Assembly: GCA_038961845.1 (NCBI GenBank)
Contig: CP152408.1
Location: 1,860,001 to 1,924,000, forward strand
Length of the DNA stretch: 64,000 bases
Direction: 5' to 3'
Source: Xylophilus sp. GW821-FHT01B05
GTDB lineage: Bacteria; Pseudomonadota; Gammaproteobacteria; Burkholderiales; Burkholderiaceae_C
The notes below the pieces were generated by a model. The model worked only from the letters and a program-made list of their open reading frames with translations. It did no database searches and was not told where the DNA came from. This document shows, one piece after another, positions 40,009 through 50,227 of the stretch (its first letter is position 1; each line of letters begins with the position of its first letter). Made by a program: the position numbers and the translations under genes.

Positions 40009-42396
40009 TTACAGCGTGTCGATGAAGCTGCGCAGCTTGTCCGAGCGGCTCGGGTGCTTCAGCTTGCGCAGCGCCTTGGCTTCGATCTGGCGGATGCGTT
40101 CACGCGTCACGTCAAACTGCTTGCCGACTTCTTCCAGCGTGTGGTCGGTCGACATCTCGATACCGAAGCGCATGCGCAGCACCTTGGCTTCGCGCGGCGT
40201 GAGGCCGTCCAGGATGTCCTTGACCACGTCGCGCAGGCCGGCCTGCATGGCGGCTTCGATAGGCGCGGTGTTGGCGCCGTCCTCGATGAAGTCGCCCAGG
40301 TGGCTGTCGTCGTCGTCGCCGATCGGCGTTTCCATGGAGATCGGCTCTTTGGCGATCTTCATGATCTTGCGGATCTTGTCCTCGGGGATCTCCATCTTCT
40401 CGGCCAGGATCGAGGCGTCGGGCTCGAAGCCGAACTCCTGCAGATGCTGCCGGCTGATGCGGTTCATCTTGTTGATGGTTTCGATCATGTGCACCGGGAT
40501 ACGGATGGTGCGCGCCTGGTCGGCGATCGAGCGCGTGATGGCCTGGCGGATCCACCACGTGGCGTAGGTCGAGAACTTGTAGCCGCGGCGGTATTCGAAC
40601 TTGTCCACCGCCTTCATCAGGCCGATGTTGCCTTCCTGGATCAGGTCCAGGAACTGCAGGCCGCGGTTGGTGTACTTCTTGGCAATGGAGATCACTAGGC
40701 GCAGGTTGGCCTCGATCATTTCCTTCTTGGCGTTGCGCGACGCGGCCTCGCCCTCGTTCATGCGCTTGTTGATCGCCTTCAGCTCAGGCAGCGGCACGAC
40801 CACGCGCGACTGCAGGTCCATCAGGCGCTGCTGCAGCTCTTGGACCGGCGGGATGTTGCGCGCCATGATCGTGCTCCAGGGCTTGCCGGCGGCGGCCTGC
40901 TTCTCGACCCACTTGAGGTTGAGCAGGTTGGGCGGGAAGTCCTTGACGAAGGTCTCTTGTGGCATGCCGCACTTGTCCACGATGATGCGGCGCAGCTCGC
41001 GCTCTTTCTTGCGCACGTCGTCCACCTGCCCGCGCACCAGGTCGCACAGCTTCTCGATGGTCTTGGCGGTGAAGCGGACGGTCATCAGCTGTTCGCTGAG
41101 TGCCTGCTGGGCCTTGGTGTAGGCCGGCGTGCCGTAGCCTTCCTTGTCGTAGATCTTGTGGATCTTCTCGAACAGCTCGCGCAGCTTGTCGAAGCGGGTG
41201 AGTGCTTCGCGCTTGAGTTCTTCGAGCTTCTTGGTCAGCGCCTTGGAGCCACCCTTGCCGTCGTCGTCGTCTTCTTCGTCGAACTCGTCGAAGTCTTCTT
41301 CGGCCACGTAATCGTCGGCCTCGTTCGGGTTGGAGAAGCCGTCCACGATGGTGGAGATGACGACCTTGCCCTCGCGGATTTCCTCGCCCATGGCCAGGAT
41401 GGCGGCGATGGTCGCGGGCGATGCAGAGATCGCCTCCATCATGGCCTGCAGGCCGCCTTCGATGCGCTTGGCGATTTCGATTTCGCCTTCGCGCGTGAGC
41501 AGCTCGACCGTGCCCATTTCACGCATGTACATGCGCACCGGGTCGGTCGTGCGGCCGAATTCGCTGTCCACGGTGGACAGGGCGGCTTCGGCTTCTTCTT
41601 CGGCTTCTTCGACGGTGGCGGCCGTGGGCGTCACGTTGTTCTGGAACAGGGTCTCGGCGTCAGGCGTTTGCTCGTACACCGCCACGCCCATGTCGTTCAA
41701 CATGGTGACCACGACTTCCATGGTCTCGGCATCCACCAGCTTGTCGGGCAAGTGGTCGGAGATTTCGACCTGGGTCAGGTAGCCGCGCGTCTTGCCCAGC
41801 GTGATCAGGGTCTTCAGGCGCGAGCGGCGCTTGGCCATGTCTTCTTCGGACAGGACGGTTTCGTCCAGGCCGAATTCCTTCATCAAGGCGCGTTCCTTCG
41901 CCTTGCTGATCTTCATGCGCAGCGGCTTGACCTTCTCGGCGGGAGCAGCGGCGGCTCCGGCGGGGTCGGCGACCGCGGGTTCTTCCTCGAACTCGGCTTC
42001 GATGTCGGACAGGTCGGTGTCGTCACCATCCTCGGAGCCAGCCTTGGCCTTGGGCTTGCGGCCGGGCTTGGCAGCAGCGGTCTTGACGGCAGTGGCGGTG
42101 CCGGCGGCCTTGGGCGGGCGGCCAGCCTTCTTCTTGGGGGCTTCGTCGCCGCTGGCTGCGGCTGCGGCCTTGCTTGCCTTGGCGGCGTTCTTCAGCAATT
42201 CATCGGCGGCGGCGAGGAGTTTCGAGGTCGTGGACTTGGATACGGTCACTGGCTTGGCTTTCTTGGCCGCAGCGGTGGAGGCGCGTGGGGCTGCGGACTT
42301 GGCAGCGGTGGCTTTCGCCTTGCCGGCTGCGGGTTTTGTAACAGTCTTGGCGGGAGCGGCGGGCTTGACAGACTTCGCGGGCTTTTGAGAAGGCAT
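40009..42396 (-). CDS. rpoD: RNA polymerase primary sigma factor (sigma-70)
   Basis: A 795-residue housekeeping sigma factor. ATG 42396 ('[11 protein letters not shown]') has GAGG just upstream. Residues of about 1-165 are an Ala/Lys/Pro-rich head with '[12 protein letters not shown]' and '[11 protein letters not shown]', resembling AT-hook or H1-like tails, then an acidic block. Region 1.1 follows ('[10 protein letters not shown]'-like helix, '[16 protein letters not shown]'), then the non-conserved region, then region 2 ('[37 protein letters not shown]', '[17 protein letters not shown]'), region 3 and region 4 ('[26 protein letters not shown]'). E. coli RpoD has 613 residues; most of the extra length is the head. 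It lies 264 nt downstream of dnaG. Confidence 0.97.
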   Translation of the reverse strand: MPSQKPAKSVKPAAPAKTVTKPAAGKAKATAAKSAAPRASTAAAKKAKPVTVSKSTTSKLLAAADELLKNAAKASKAAAAASGDEAPKKKAGRPPKAAGTATAVKTAAAKPGRKPKAKAGSEDGDDTDLSDIEAEFEEEPAVADPAGAAAAPAEKVKPLRMKISKAKERALMKEFGLDETVLSEEDMAKRRSRLKTLITLGKTRGYLTQVEISDHLPDKLVDAETMEVVVTMLNDMGVAVYEQTPDAETLFQNNVTPTAATVEEAEEEAEAALSTVDSEFGRTTDPVRMYMREMGTVELLTREGEIEIAKRIEGGLQAMMEAISASPATIAAILAMGEEIREGKVVISTIVDGFSNPNEADDYVAEEDFDEFDEEDDDDGKGGSKALTKKLEELKREALTRFDKLRELFEKIHKIYDKEGYGTPAYTKAQQALSEQLMTVRFTAKTIEKLCDLVRGQVDDVRKKERELRRIIVDKCGMPQETFVKDFPPNLLNLKWVEKQAAAGKPWSTIMARNIPPVQELQQRLMDLQSRVVVPLPELKAINKRMNEGEAASRNAKKEMIEANLRLVISIAKKYTNRGLQFLDLIQEGNIGLMKAVDKFEYRRGYKFSTYATWWIRQAITRSIADQARTIRIPVHMIETINKMNRISRQHLQEFGFEPDASILAEKMEIPEDKIRKIMKIAKEPISMETPIGDDDDSHLGDFIEDGANTAPIEAAMQAGLRDVVKDILDGLTPREAKVLRMRFGIEMSTDHTLEEVGKQFDVTRERIRQIEAKALRKLKHPSRSDKLRSFIDTL

Positions 42397-42639
42397 GAGG
42401 ACCTCGGAATCAAAGACGAACACAAAGGAAATGCAAGGCGCCACGTATCCCGGCGCGGGTGAGCGGGCAGTGGCAGGGCCGACTGCTTTACTTCAGGTGA
42501 GGAGTAATCCTCGGACGGCAAGATGTCTGGGCGATCATTTGGAGTGCAGCCCTTGCGGTGGGGGGCCGGTTGTGCGCGTATGTCACGGTTGGCCTGGTCC
42601 GGAGGTACTGCTGTCGCTCTTGCCGTCAGCTAACCGCGC

Positions 42640-42645
42640 ATTATA
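42640..42645 (-). promoter_or_regulatory. Candidate -10 box (TATAAT) upstream of rpoD
   Basis: On the minus strand a perfect TATAAT sits just after the dnaG stop, within GCGC-TATAAT-GCGC. A TTGAAA lies 13 nt upstream, which is too close for a normal -35, so it may work as an extended or activator-dependent promoter. It would give rpoD transcripts independent of dnaG, with a 5' leader of about 240 nt. Nothing else was recognised in the 42397-42660 gap. Confidence 0.4.
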
Positions 42646-42660
42646 GCGCGCGACTGGATT

Positions 42661-44604
42661 TCAACTGGGGGCAAGGCGGGCAGAGTCAAGGGCCTGGCGC
42701 TGTTTTTCCAGCTCGCGCCACCTTTGCAGGGCCGCCGGATCGGTGGCCGCCGCCGCAATGGCCTCCCGCTGCTGGACCTGGATGCGCTCGCGCAGCATCA
42801 GGTCGAGCAGGCCGCGCAGTTCCATGCGCAGCTCTTTCGGGTCGGCCTCTGTCGCCGTCTCGGCGTGGTCGCCGGTCATGATGCGGGCCGCCGCCTCTTC
42901 GCTCTCGTGGCCGCGCAGGCCCTCGCGCAGGGCGGCCCAGGGGCGCGGGCCGTGCTCATGCAGCTCGCGCTCCAGCCAGACGAACAGCGGGCCGAGCGGC
43001 GCCGGCAGCTCGCCCAGCATCACGTGGTCGTCGTGCGACAGCGTCTCCAGTGCGCTCATGTGCGTCAGCAGCAGGCGGGCGGCATGCTCGGGGCGGCCCA
43101 TGGGCGGCGCCCGCCGGCTGCGTGGGTGGGCAGGGGCGTGGTAGCTGTTGTCGAAGTCGGGCGGGGACCATGACTCGCCGCCGCCGTCCCAGACTGGCGG
43201 CCCGCCGTCGTCAGGATGGGTGGCCGCGTTTGGCGCGGGCGCGCGCCGCTCGGCCTGGCGCGGCCGGCGCGCGGCATCGGCCGCTGCGGCGCCGGCCCAC
43301 AGGGTGGAGAGGCCGCCAGCGTCCAACTGCACCTCGGCCGCGATCTCGCCGATCAGCTGCAGCCGCAGCGCGCCCTCGGGCAGCGCGCTCCACAACGGGC
43401 GGGCATTGCTGGCCATGTGGGCGCGGCCTTCGGCGGTGGTCAGGTCACAGCCTTCGCGCGCGGCCTCCAGCAGGAAGCGGCTCAGCGGCACGGCGTCTGT
43501 CACATGCTGGGCAAAGGCCTCCTGGCCGTGGGCGCGGATGAAGCTGTCCGGGTCGTGCTCGGCCGGCAGGAAAAGGAATTTCACCGAGCGTGTGTCGCTG
43601 GCAAAGGGCAGGGCGGCGTCCAGCGCCTTGCGCGCCGCGCGCCGGCCGGCGGCGTCGCCGTCGAAGCTGAACACCACCGTCTCGGTGAAGCGGAACAGCT
43701 TTTGCACATGCTCGGTGGTGCAGGCCGTGCCCAGGGTGGCCACGGCATTGGGAAAGCCCAGTTGCGCCAGCGCCACCACGTCCATATAGCCTTCGGTGAC
43801 CAGCACGTAGCCGTATTCGCGCAGCGCGGCGCGGGCCTCGAACAGGCCATACAGCTCGCGGCCCTTGCTGAACACCGGTGTTTCGGGTGAATTGAGGTAC
43901 TTGGGCTTCTCGTCGCCCAGCACCCGGCCGCCATAGCCTATGCAGTCGCCCTTGATGCTGCGGATCGGGAACATCACCCGGTCGCGGAAGCGGTCGTAGC
44001 GCTTGCGCTCGGATTCGGGCACGCCTTCGGTCTCTTCGCCGACGATGACCAGGCCGCTTTCGGCCAGCAGCGGGTCGTCATAGGCGGGGAACGCGCTGGC
44101 CAGGGTGCGCCAGCCCGGCGGCGCATAGCCCAGGCCAAAGCGCGCCGCCACCACGCCAGAGACGCCGCGCCCCTTTAGGTAGTCCACCGCGCGTGGCGAG
44201 GCCTTGAGGTGCTTGCGGTAGGCATCGCCGGCCTGGAGCAGCACATCGGCCAGCGTGGCCTGCTTCTGGCGCTGGGCCGCAGCGCGGGCCTTGTCCTGGG
44301 GCGAGACGTCTTCGTCCGGCACTTCCAGCCCGATCTGCTGGGCCAGGTCCTGCACCGCCTCGACAAAATTGGCGCCGGTGTGCTCCATCAGGAACTTGAT
44401 CGCGTCGCCGCTCGCGCCGCAGCCAAAGCAGTGATAGAACTGCTTGGTCGGGCTGACCGAGAAAGAGGGTGATTTCTCTCCGTGGAAGGGGCACAGCCCC
44501 ATGAAGTTGGCGCCGCCCTTCTTGAGCTGGACATGGCGGCCGACTATCTCGACGACGTCGGTGCGGGCGAGGAGTTCCTGGATGAAAGACGAGGGGATGG
44601 TCAC
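42661..44604 (-). CDS. dnaG: DNA primase
   Basis: A 647-residue bacterial primase that makes RNA primers at the replication fork. The CHC2 zinc ribbon is at about residues 38-66 ('CPFHGEKSPSFSVSPTKQFYHCFGCGASGD'). The RNA-polymerase domain includes 'DCIGYGGRVLGDEKPKYLNSPETPVFSKG', the TOPRIM segment 'VLVTEGYMDVVALAQLGFPNAVATLGTA' and 'VVFSFDGDAAGRRAARKALD'. A Pro/Arg/Gly-rich linker (about 450-510) leads to the helical DnaB-binding C-domain. ATG 44604 has GAGGGTG upstream and sits 15 nt after the phoD stop. rpsU, the usual upstream partner, is absent here. Confidence 0.96.
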   Translation of the reverse strand: MTIPSSFIQELLARTDVVEIVGRHVQLKKGGANFMGLCPFHGEKSPSFSVSPTKQFYHCFGCGASGDAIKFLMEHTGANFVEAVQDLAQQIGLEVPDEDVSPQDKARAAAQRQKQATLADVLLQAGDAYRKHLKASPRAVDYLKGRGVSGVVAARFGLGYAPPGWRTLASAFPAYDDPLLAESGLVIVGEETEGVPESERKRYDRFRDRVMFPIRSIKGDCIGYGGRVLGDEKPKYLNSPETPVFSKGRELYGLFEARAALREYGYVLVTEGYMDVVALAQLGFPNAVATLGTACTTEHVQKLFRFTETVVFSFDGDAAGRRAARKALDAALPFASDTRSVKFLFLPAEHDPDSFIRAHGQEAFAQHVTDAVPLSRFLLEAAREGCDLTTAEGRAHMASNARPLWSALPEGALRLQLIGEIAAEVQLDAGGLSTLWAGAAAADAARRPRQAERRAPAPNAATHPDDGGPPVWDGGGESWSPPDFDNSYHAPAHPRSRRAPPMGRPEHAARLLLTHMSALETLSHDDHVMLGELPAPLGPLFVWLERELHEHGPRPWAALREGLRGHESEEAAARIMTGDHAETATEADPKELRMELRGLLDLMLRERIQVQQREAIAAAATDPAALQRWRELEKQRQALDSARLAPS

Positions 44605-44619
44605 CCTCGGATTATCCGG

Positions 44620-46197
44620 TCAGGCCCGGATCACGCCGGCCCGGCCGTCTTCCACCACGAACTGCGCCAGGGTCGAGATGCCCGAATCCGCCCGAAGCGG
44701 GTCGTCCACCGCGCGCAGCGTGGTCTGCCAGCGCGTGGGGCTCAGGTCGACCAGCGCGTAGCCGCGCTTCTCGCAATTGGCGAACAGCACCTGCGGGTTG
44801 CGTTGCACCAGCGCATCGACCTTCTGCTGCGTGGCGCCCGAATACGAGGTGATCGAGGTGCCGCAGAACTCGCTGGCGACCACCGGCGTGTCATTGCGCT
44901 TGCTGTCGGCATGCACGTTGCAAACATAGTTCTGATGGATGTCGCCACCGACGAACACCGGGTTGCGCGGCGCCTGGCGGGCGATGGAGCCCAGCAGCCG
45001 GGCGCGGGCGGCCGGGTAGCCGTCCCAGCAGTCGGTGGGGGTCGGGCCACGGCCGGCCGCGCCGTAGTGGCGCGGCGAGAACAGCGTCTGCTGCGTGAGC
45101 ACGCTCCAGCGCGTGGCGCCGTCGCGCGCGTCCTGCGCCAGGCCGGCATCGAGCCAGGCTTCTTGCTGCGGGCCGAGCAGGCTGCGCGCCGGATCGTCCA
45201 GCGCCGGGCAGGCGTCGGCCCGCACCGCGCCCTGGGCCGGCGTGCCTGGGCTGCGGCAGGCCTGGATGTCGCGGAACTGGCGCGTGTCCAGCACGTGGAA
45301 GCGCGCCAGGCGGCCGAAGGCGTAGCGCTCGTGCACCCGCACGCCATCGAGCCGGCCCAGCCCGCCCAGCCCATGCACCAGCGCGCTGGCACGCAGCGGC
45401 ATGTGCTCGTAGAAGGCCTGGTAGCCGGCATTGCGCTGCGCCAGGAAGTCGGCCGGCGCGGCCATGCCGTTCAGGCCGGCGTAGTCGTTCTCTACCTCGT
45501 GGTCGTCCCAGGTAACGATCCAGGGGCAGGCGTGGTGCGCGGCCTGCAGGTCTAGGTCGCTCTTGTGCAGGGCGTAGCGCTCGCGGTAGTCGGCCAGGGT
45601 CTGTGCGCGCCGTAGCGGCTGGCTGCGCGCCAGCGCCTGCCTGGGGTTGCGCGGCATGGCGTACTCATAGATGTAGTCGCCCAGGAACAGCACCAGGTCG
45701 GGCTGATCCGCCACCAGGTGGCGCCAGGCCGCGTAGTAGCCATGCTCCCAGCGCTGGCAGGACGCAAAACCAAAGCGCAGCCTTGCGGCCAGCACCTGCG
45801 GCGCCGGCATGGTGCGGGCGCGGGCGACAGGGCTGACCGCGTCGCCCAGCATGAAGCGGTAGCAGTACCAGCGGTCAGGCGCGAGGCCCTGCACCTCCAC
45901 GTGCACCGCATGGCCCAGCTCGGGCAGTGCCGGCGACTGGCCGCTGCGCACGATGCGCCGGAAGGCCTCGTCCTCGGCAATCTCCCAGCGCACCTGGTGC
46001 GCGCCCTGCAGCGCCTCGCCCGGCCCGGCCACAAGCCGCGTCCACAGCACGAAGCCCTCATGGTCGGGCGCGCCGCTGGCCACGCCCAGCGCAAACGGGT
46101 TGCTGCGCGGGCGCAGCGTGGCCGACTGCGCCCAGCGTGGCAGGGCGGACGCGCTGCTGGCGGCGATGGCCAGTTGGAGGAGGTGGCGGCGGTGCAT
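44620..46197 (-). CDS. phoD: PhoD-type alkaline phosphatase / phosphodiesterase
   Basis: A 525-residue exported PhoD phosphatase, which releases phosphate from phosphodiesters and monoesters in the periplasm or outside the cell. ATG 46197 has AGGAG upstream. The leader 'HRRHLLQLAIAASSASALP' has the twin arginines of a Tat signal, as expected for a folded metalloenzyme. 'NPFALGVASGAPDHEGFVLWTRL' is the N-domain; the metal site is in 'RFGFASCQ', 'LVLFLGDYIYEY', 'VTWDDHEVENDYAG' and 'VFVGGDIHQN'. No Pho box was recognised. Its stop is 15 nt before dnaG, so dnaG may be partly cotranscribed with it. Confidence 0.9.
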   Translation of the reverse strand: MHRRHLLQLAIAASSASALPRWAQSATLRPRSNPFALGVASGAPDHEGFVLWTRLVAGPGEALQGAHQVRWEIAEDEAFRRIVRSGQSPALPELGHAVHVEVQGLAPDRWYCYRFMLGDAVSPVARARTMPAPQVLAARLRFGFASCQRWEHGYYAAWRHLVADQPDLVLFLGDYIYEYAMPRNPRQALARSQPLRRAQTLADYRERYALHKSDLDLQAAHHACPWIVTWDDHEVENDYAGLNGMAAPADFLAQRNAGYQAFYEHMPLRASALVHGLGGLGRLDGVRVHERYAFGRLARFHVLDTRQFRDIQACRSPGTPAQGAVRADACPALDDPARSLLGPQQEAWLDAGLAQDARDGATRWSVLTQQTLFSPRHYGAAGRGPTPTDCWDGYPAARARLLGSIARQAPRNPVFVGGDIHQNYVCNVHADSKRNDTPVVASEFCGTSITSYSGATQQKVDALVQRNPQVLFANCEKRGYALVDLSPTRWQTTLRAVDDPLRADSGISTLAQFVVEDGRAGVIRA

Positions 46198-46280
46198 GGT
46201 GCTCCTGATGAGGGCAGCAGCGTAGCGGGCCTGGGCGGGTTCCGGCAAGGCCGGCGCGCGTAGGGCCGGTGGACGGCGCC

Positions 46281-46319
46281 AAAACAGAAAAGCCCCTGAC
46301 TCTTGCGAATCAGGGGCTT
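46281..46319 (-). terminator. Rho-independent terminator of the tRNA-Thr transcript
   Basis: A perfect 10-bp stem AAGCCCCTGA-ttcgcaagag-TCAGGGGCTT (minus strand), followed by TTCTGTTTT. It begins 7 nt after the tRNA 3' CCA. Confidence 0.9.
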
Positions 46320-46325
46320 GTCATT

Positions 46326-46401
46326 TGGTGCCGGAGAGATGAATCGAACACCCGACCTTCTCATTACGAATGAGCTGCTCTACCGACTGAGCTACACCGG
46401 C
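46326..46401 (-). tRNA. thrW: tRNA-Thr (anticodon CGU)
   Basis: The 76-nt cloverleaf on the minus strand begins GCCGGTG and ends CACCGGC-type pairing followed by encoded CCA. The D-arm is GCTC/GAGC; the anticodon loop TTCGTAA gives anticodon CGU, reading ACG threonine codons; the T-arm carries GGTTCGA-like 'TGTTCGATTC'. The pattern, including the unpaired 27/43 position, follows E. coli thrW. It follows fbp by 12 nt and is closed by its own terminator. Confidence 0.95.
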
Positions 46402-46412
46402 GTAAGCCCAAG

Positions 46413-46418
46413 ATTATA
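46413..46418 (-). promoter_or_regulatory. Candidate -10 box for tRNA-Thr overlapping the fbp stop codon
   Basis: A perfect TATAAT on the minus strand lies 11 nt upstream of the tRNA 5' end and includes the TAA stop of fbp. The -35 at the expected distance is poor, so the tRNA could instead or also be processed from the fbp transcript. Confidence 0.45.
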
Positions 46419-47421
46419 GCGTGCTGTGGTAGCTGGTGATGCGCTCGACCTCATTTTTTGATCCGAGCACCACGGATACGCGCTGGTGGAGCTTGGTGGG
46501 GGCGATATCCAGGATGCGCTGGCGGCCGTCGGTGGCGGCGCCGCCGGCTTGTTCTACCAGCCAGCCCATGGGGTTGGCTTCGTACATCAGGCGCAGCTTG
46601 CCGGGCTTTTCGGGTTCGCGCTTGTCCCAGGGGTAGAGGAAGACGCCGCCGCGGGTGAGGATGCGGTGCACGTCGGCGACCATGCTGGCGATCCAGCGCA
46701 TGTTGAAGTCCTTGCCGCGCGGGCCTTCGGTGCCGGCCAGGCATTCGTCGATGTAGCGCTTCACCGGGGCGTCCCAGTGGCGCATGTTGCTCATGTTGAT
46801 CGCGAATTCCTTGGTGTCGGCGGGGATCTTCACGTCTTCTTGCGTGAGCACGAAGCTGCCCTGCTCGCGGTCGAGCGTGAACATGGCCACGCCGTCGCCC
46901 ACGGTCAGCACCAGGGTGGTTTGCGGGCCGTAGATGCAGTAGCCGGCGGCGACCTGCTTGCTGCCGGCCTGGAGGAAGTCAGCCTCTTGCACGCCGGGGT
47001 GGTCTTCCGGCTTCTTCAGCACGCTGAAGATGGTGCCGATGCTGACGTTGACGTCGATGTTGCTGGAGCCGTCGAGCGGGTCGAACAGCAGCAGGTATTC
47101 GCCCTGCGGATAGCGGCTGGGCACGAGGTGGATGCTGTCCATTTCCTCGCTGGCCATGGCGGCGAGATGGCCGCCCCATTCGTTGGCTTCGATCAGCACC
47201 TCGTTGGAGATGATGTCGAGCTTCTTCTGCACCTCGCCCTGCACGTTCTCGCTCTCAGCCGTGCCAAGCACGCCGCCGAGCGCGCCCTTGTTGACGGCCT
47301 GGCTGATGCTTTTGCAGGCGCGTGCGACCACTTCCAGCAGCAGGCGCAGCTGTGCGGGGATGTGGCCGTCGGTGCGTTGTTTCTCGACGAGGTAGCGGGT
47401 CAGGCTGATTTTTTGGGCCAT
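46414..47421 (-). CDS. fbp: Fructose-1,6-bisphosphatase class I
   Basis: A 335-residue class I FBPase, the gluconeogenic enzyme that hydrolyses fructose-1,6-bisphosphate. The metal and substrate site is '[22 protein letters not shown]', with other family segments '[18 protein letters not shown]', '[32 protein letters not shown]' and '[15 protein letters not shown]'. Length and motifs are those of a complete enzyme. It starts 19 nt after the pepN stop, suggesting cotranscription, and is followed by tRNA-Thr. Confidence 0.96.
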   Translation of the reverse strand: MAQKISLTRYLVEKQRTDGHIPAQLRLLLEVVARACKSISQAVNKGALGGVLGTAESENVQGEVQKKLDIISNEVLIEANEWGGHLAAMASEEMDSIHLVPSRYPQGEYLLLFDPLDGSSNIDVNVSIGTIFSVLKKPEDHPGVQEADFLQAGSKQVAAGYCIYGPQTTLVLTVGDGVAMFTLDREQGSFVLTQEDVKIPADTKEFAINMSNMRHWDAPVKRYIDECLAGTEGPRGKDFNMRWIASMVADVHRILTRGGVFLYPWDKREPEKPGKLRLMYEANPMGWLVEQAGGAATDGRQRILDIAPTKLHQRVSVVLGSKNEVERITSYHSTL

Positions 47422-47440
47422 GTCGGGTTCCTTGTGGGGG

Positions 47441-50152
47441 TCAATTGGTCAGGGCACGGTCGACCACTTCGCGCGTGTCCTTGCTGAGGGTGGGCACAGC
47501 AGCAACACGGGCGATGGCGTCGCGTGCCTGCTGGCGGTAGGGCTCGGCGAGCTTGCTCCAACGGTCGAGTGCGCGCGCCAGGCGGGCGGCGACCTGCGGG
47601 TTGATGGCGTCCAGCGCCTTCACCTGCTCGGCCCAGAAGGCGTAGCCGGCGCCGTCGGCACGGTGGAAGGCGCCGGGGTTGGCGCTGCAGAAGCTGAAGA
47701 TCACGCTGCGTGCGCGGTTGGGGTTCTTCAGGCTGAAGTCGGGGTGGGCCATGAGCTTCTTCACGGCGGGCAGGATATCGCCGCCGCGGTCAGGGGCGCC
47801 GGCTTGCAGCGAGAACCACTTGTCCAGCACCAGCGCCTCGTCCTTGAACAGCGCATGGAAGCGCTCCAGCGCCGGCTGTGCCAGTGCGTGGCCGCTGCCG
47901 ACCAGGGCCTGCAGCGCGTTGGCGCGGTCGGTCATGTTGTCGGCGTCCTTGAAGCGCTGGTAGGCCTTGCCGGGCCAGACCGTGTCTTCAGACGTGCGCG
48001 CCGCCAGGCACAGCTGCGACAGCGCCAGGCCGGCCAGCGCGCGGCGGCCGGAGGACAGCGGGTCGGGCGTGTAGGCGCCGTTGTGCTGGTGCTGCTCCCA
48101 GGCCCAGGCCCAATCGGCCTGCAGGGCGGTGGCGAGCTGGGCGCGCATGGCTTCGCGCACCGCGTGGATGCGCTGCGGATCGACCACGTCGAGCTGCTCG
48201 GCGATGTAGCCCTCGGAGGGCAGGGTCAGCACCAGTTCCTTGAAGGCGGCGTCGAGCGCGGGGTGGCGCAGCACGCTGCGCATGGCGTCGATGTAGGCCG
48301 CATCCAGGACTTCTGCATCAAATATGCCTTCAGCCCTTGCTGCGCTTGGGTTATTAGCTATTGCATTGATAGCGCGGCGCAGCGACAGGCGCTGGCCGGC
48401 TTCCCAGCGGTTGAAGGGGTCGCTGTCGTGCGCCAGCAGGGTGAGCAGGTCGGCGTCGGCGTAGTCGATGTCCAGGATCACCGGGGCCGAGAAGCCGCGC
48501 AGCAGCGAGGGCACGGGCGCGGCATCGACGTTGACGAACTGGAAGGTCTCGCTGGCTTCGGTCAGCACGAACAGGCGCGAGCCGGCCTCAGGCTGGGCCC
48601 AGTGCGCCAGTTGCAGCGGCAGTGCGCGGCCGTCGTGTGCCAGCAGGCCCAGCTGCACCGGGATGACGGAGGGCTGCTTGTCGGGCTGGCCGGGCGTGGG
48701 CGGGCAGCTTTGCGACAGGGTCAGGGTGTAGCTGCGGGCGTCGGCGTCGTAGCGGCCTTCGGCCTTGACGCGCGGCGTGCCGGCCTGGCTGTACCAGCGC
48801 TTGAACTGCGGCAGCAGGCGCGCCAGCTCGGACTGCGGGTTGGCGTCGGCCACGGCCTGGGCAAAGTCTTCGCAGGTGACGGCGTGGCCGTCGTGGCGCT
48901 CGAAGTACAGCGTCATGCCTTTGGCGAAGCCATCGCGCCCGACCAGGGTCTGCATCATGCGCACGACCTCGGCACCCTTCTCGTAGATGGTGACGGTGTA
49001 GAAGTTGCTGATCTCGATGTAGCTGTCGGGCCGCACCGGGTGCGCCATGGGGCCGGCATCCTCGGGGAACTGGGCGGTGCGCAGCACGCGCACGTCCTCG
49101 ATGCGCTTGACGGCGCGTGCCGACGGGTCAGCGCACAGGTCCTGGCTGAATTCCTGGTCGCGGAACACCGTCAGGCCTTCTTTCAGGCTCAGCTGGAACC
49201 AGTCGCGGCAGGTGACGCGGTCGCCGGTCCAGTTGTGGAAGTACTCGTGGCCCACCACCGATTCGATGTTGGCGAAGTCCACGTCGGTGGCCGTCGCCGG
49301 GCTGGCCAACACGTACTTGGTGTTGAAGATGTTGAGGCCCTTGTTCTCCATGGCGCCCATGTTGAAGTCGCTGGTGGCGACGATCATGAAGCGGTCCAGG
49401 TCCAGCGGCAGGCCAAAGCGGGCCTCGTCCCAGGCGATGGAGTGGATGAGGGAGTTCATCGCGTGCTCGGTCTTGTCGAGGTCGCCGCGGCGCACGAAGA
49501 CCTGCAGCAAATGCTCTTTGCCGTTGCGCGCGCGAATGCGCTGCTCGCGTGCCACCAGCTTGCCGGCCACCAGCGCGAACAGGTAGCAGGGCTTCTTGAA
49601 GGGGTCGACCCACTTGGCGAAGTGGCGGCCGTCGGCCAGCGTGCCTTCTTCCACCAGGTTGCCGTTGGACAGCAGCACCGGGTAGTGGCCACGGTCAGCG
49701 CGCAGCGTGACGGTGTAGCTGGCCATCACGTCCGGGCGGTCCAGGAAGTAGGTGATGCGGCGAAAGCCCTCGGCCTCGCACTGGGTGAAGAAGGTGTCCT
49801 GGCTGACGAACAGGCCCATCAGCTTGGTGTTCTTGGCCGGGCAGCAGGTGGTGAAGATCTCCAGGTCGAAGGCGTCCGGGCCTTCGGGCAGGTTCTCCAG
49901 CACCAACTGGTCGCCGTCGATCTTGAAGGAGGTGCCCTGGCCGTTGACCAGCACGCGGGCCAGGTTCAGCTCTTCGCCGTCCAGGCGCAGCGGCTGGGCC
50001 GCGACGTCGGGGTTGCGGCGCAGGCGCATGCGGTTGAGCACCCGGGTCTTGGCGGGGTCGAGGTCGAATGCCAGATCGACGGTGTCGATCCAGTACGCGG
50101 GTGGCGCGTAGTCGGCACGGTGGATGGCATTGGGTTGGCCTTCACGCAGCAT
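47441..50152 (-). CDS. pepN: Aminopeptidase N (M1 family)
   Basis: A 903-residue zinc aminopeptidase that trims N-terminal residues from peptides in the cytoplasm. The catalytic domain holds '[20 protein letters not shown]' (GAMEN), '[38 protein letters not shown]' (HExxH...E), and '[17 protein letters not shown]' with the catalytic Tyr. E. coli PepN has 870 residues. In the C-terminal helical part, codons for '[17 protein letters not shown]' (48310-48372) coincide with a family A-like intergenic repeat, in what should be a loop. It begins 76 nt after prfB and is followed closely by fbp. Confidence 0.95.
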   Translation of the reverse strand: MLREGQPNAIHRADYAPPAYWIDTVDLAFDLDPAKTRVLNRMRLRRNPDVAAQPLRLDGEELNLARVLVNGQGTSFKIDGDQLVLENLPEGPDAFDLEIFTTCCPAKNTKLMGLFVSQDTFFTQCEAEGFRRITYFLDRPDVMASYTVTLRADRGHYPVLLSNGNLVEEGTLADGRHFAKWVDPFKKPCYLFALVAGKLVAREQRIRARNGKEHLLQVFVRRGDLDKTEHAMNSLIHSIAWDEARFGLPLDLDRFMIVATSDFNMGAMENKGLNIFNTKYVLASPATATDVDFANIESVVGHEYFHNWTGDRVTCRDWFQLSLKEGLTVFRDQEFSQDLCADPSARAVKRIEDVRVLRTAQFPEDAGPMAHPVRPDSYIEISNFYTVTIYEKGAEVVRMMQTLVGRDGFAKGMTLYFERHDGHAVTCEDFAQAVADANPQSELARLLPQFKRWYSQAGTPRVKAEGRYDADARSYTLTLSQSCPPTPGQPDKQPSVIPVQLGLLAHDGRALPLQLAHWAQPEAGSRLFVLTEASETFQFVNVDAAPVPSLLRGFSAPVILDIDYADADLLTLLAHDSDPFNRWEAGQRLSLRRAINAIANNPSAARAEGIFDAEVLDAAYIDAMRSVLRHPALDAAFKELVLTLPSEGYIAEQLDVVDPQRIHAVREAMRAQLATALQADWAWAWEQHQHNGAYTPDPLSSGRRALAGLALSQLCLAARTSEDTVWPGKAYQRFKDADNMTDRANALQALVGSGHALAQPALERFHALFKDEALVLDKWFSLQAGAPDRGGDILPAVKKLMAHPDFSLKNPNRARSVIFSFCSANPGAFHRADGAGYAFWAEQVKALDAINPQVAARLARALDRWSKLAEPYRQQARDAIARVAAVPTLSKDTREVVDRALTN
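48310..48372 (-). repeat. Family A-like repeat inside the pepN coding region (degenerate)
   Basis: The plus strand reads 'ttattagctattgcattgat' followed by 'agcg', matching the TAGCTATN4TTGATAG part of copies 2 and 3, and is preceded by a 'cagcccttgctgcgcttggg' half-palindrome. It is locally AT-richer than the rest of pepN and is translated in frame as '[18 protein letters not shown]' on the minus strand. Confidence 0.5.
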
Positions 50153-50227
50153 GGGGACTCCCGAGAAAAAGAAACGGAATGGAAAAAAGCCGGCGCCCCA
50201 GTGTCGTTGCCCTGGTGGCGCTAGGCC

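Noticed and set aside
40840..42462. A 540-codon open frame antisense to rpoD
   Set aside because: It is a shadow of the rpoD head and region 1, with a low-complexity Leu/Gly/His product and no family pattern.
47420..50224. A 934-codon open frame antisense to pepN
   Set aside because: It mirrors pepN in a high-GC frame, is rich in Val/Ala/Gly/His/Gln, and has no domain or RBS; pepN itself carries GAMEN and HExxH motifs.
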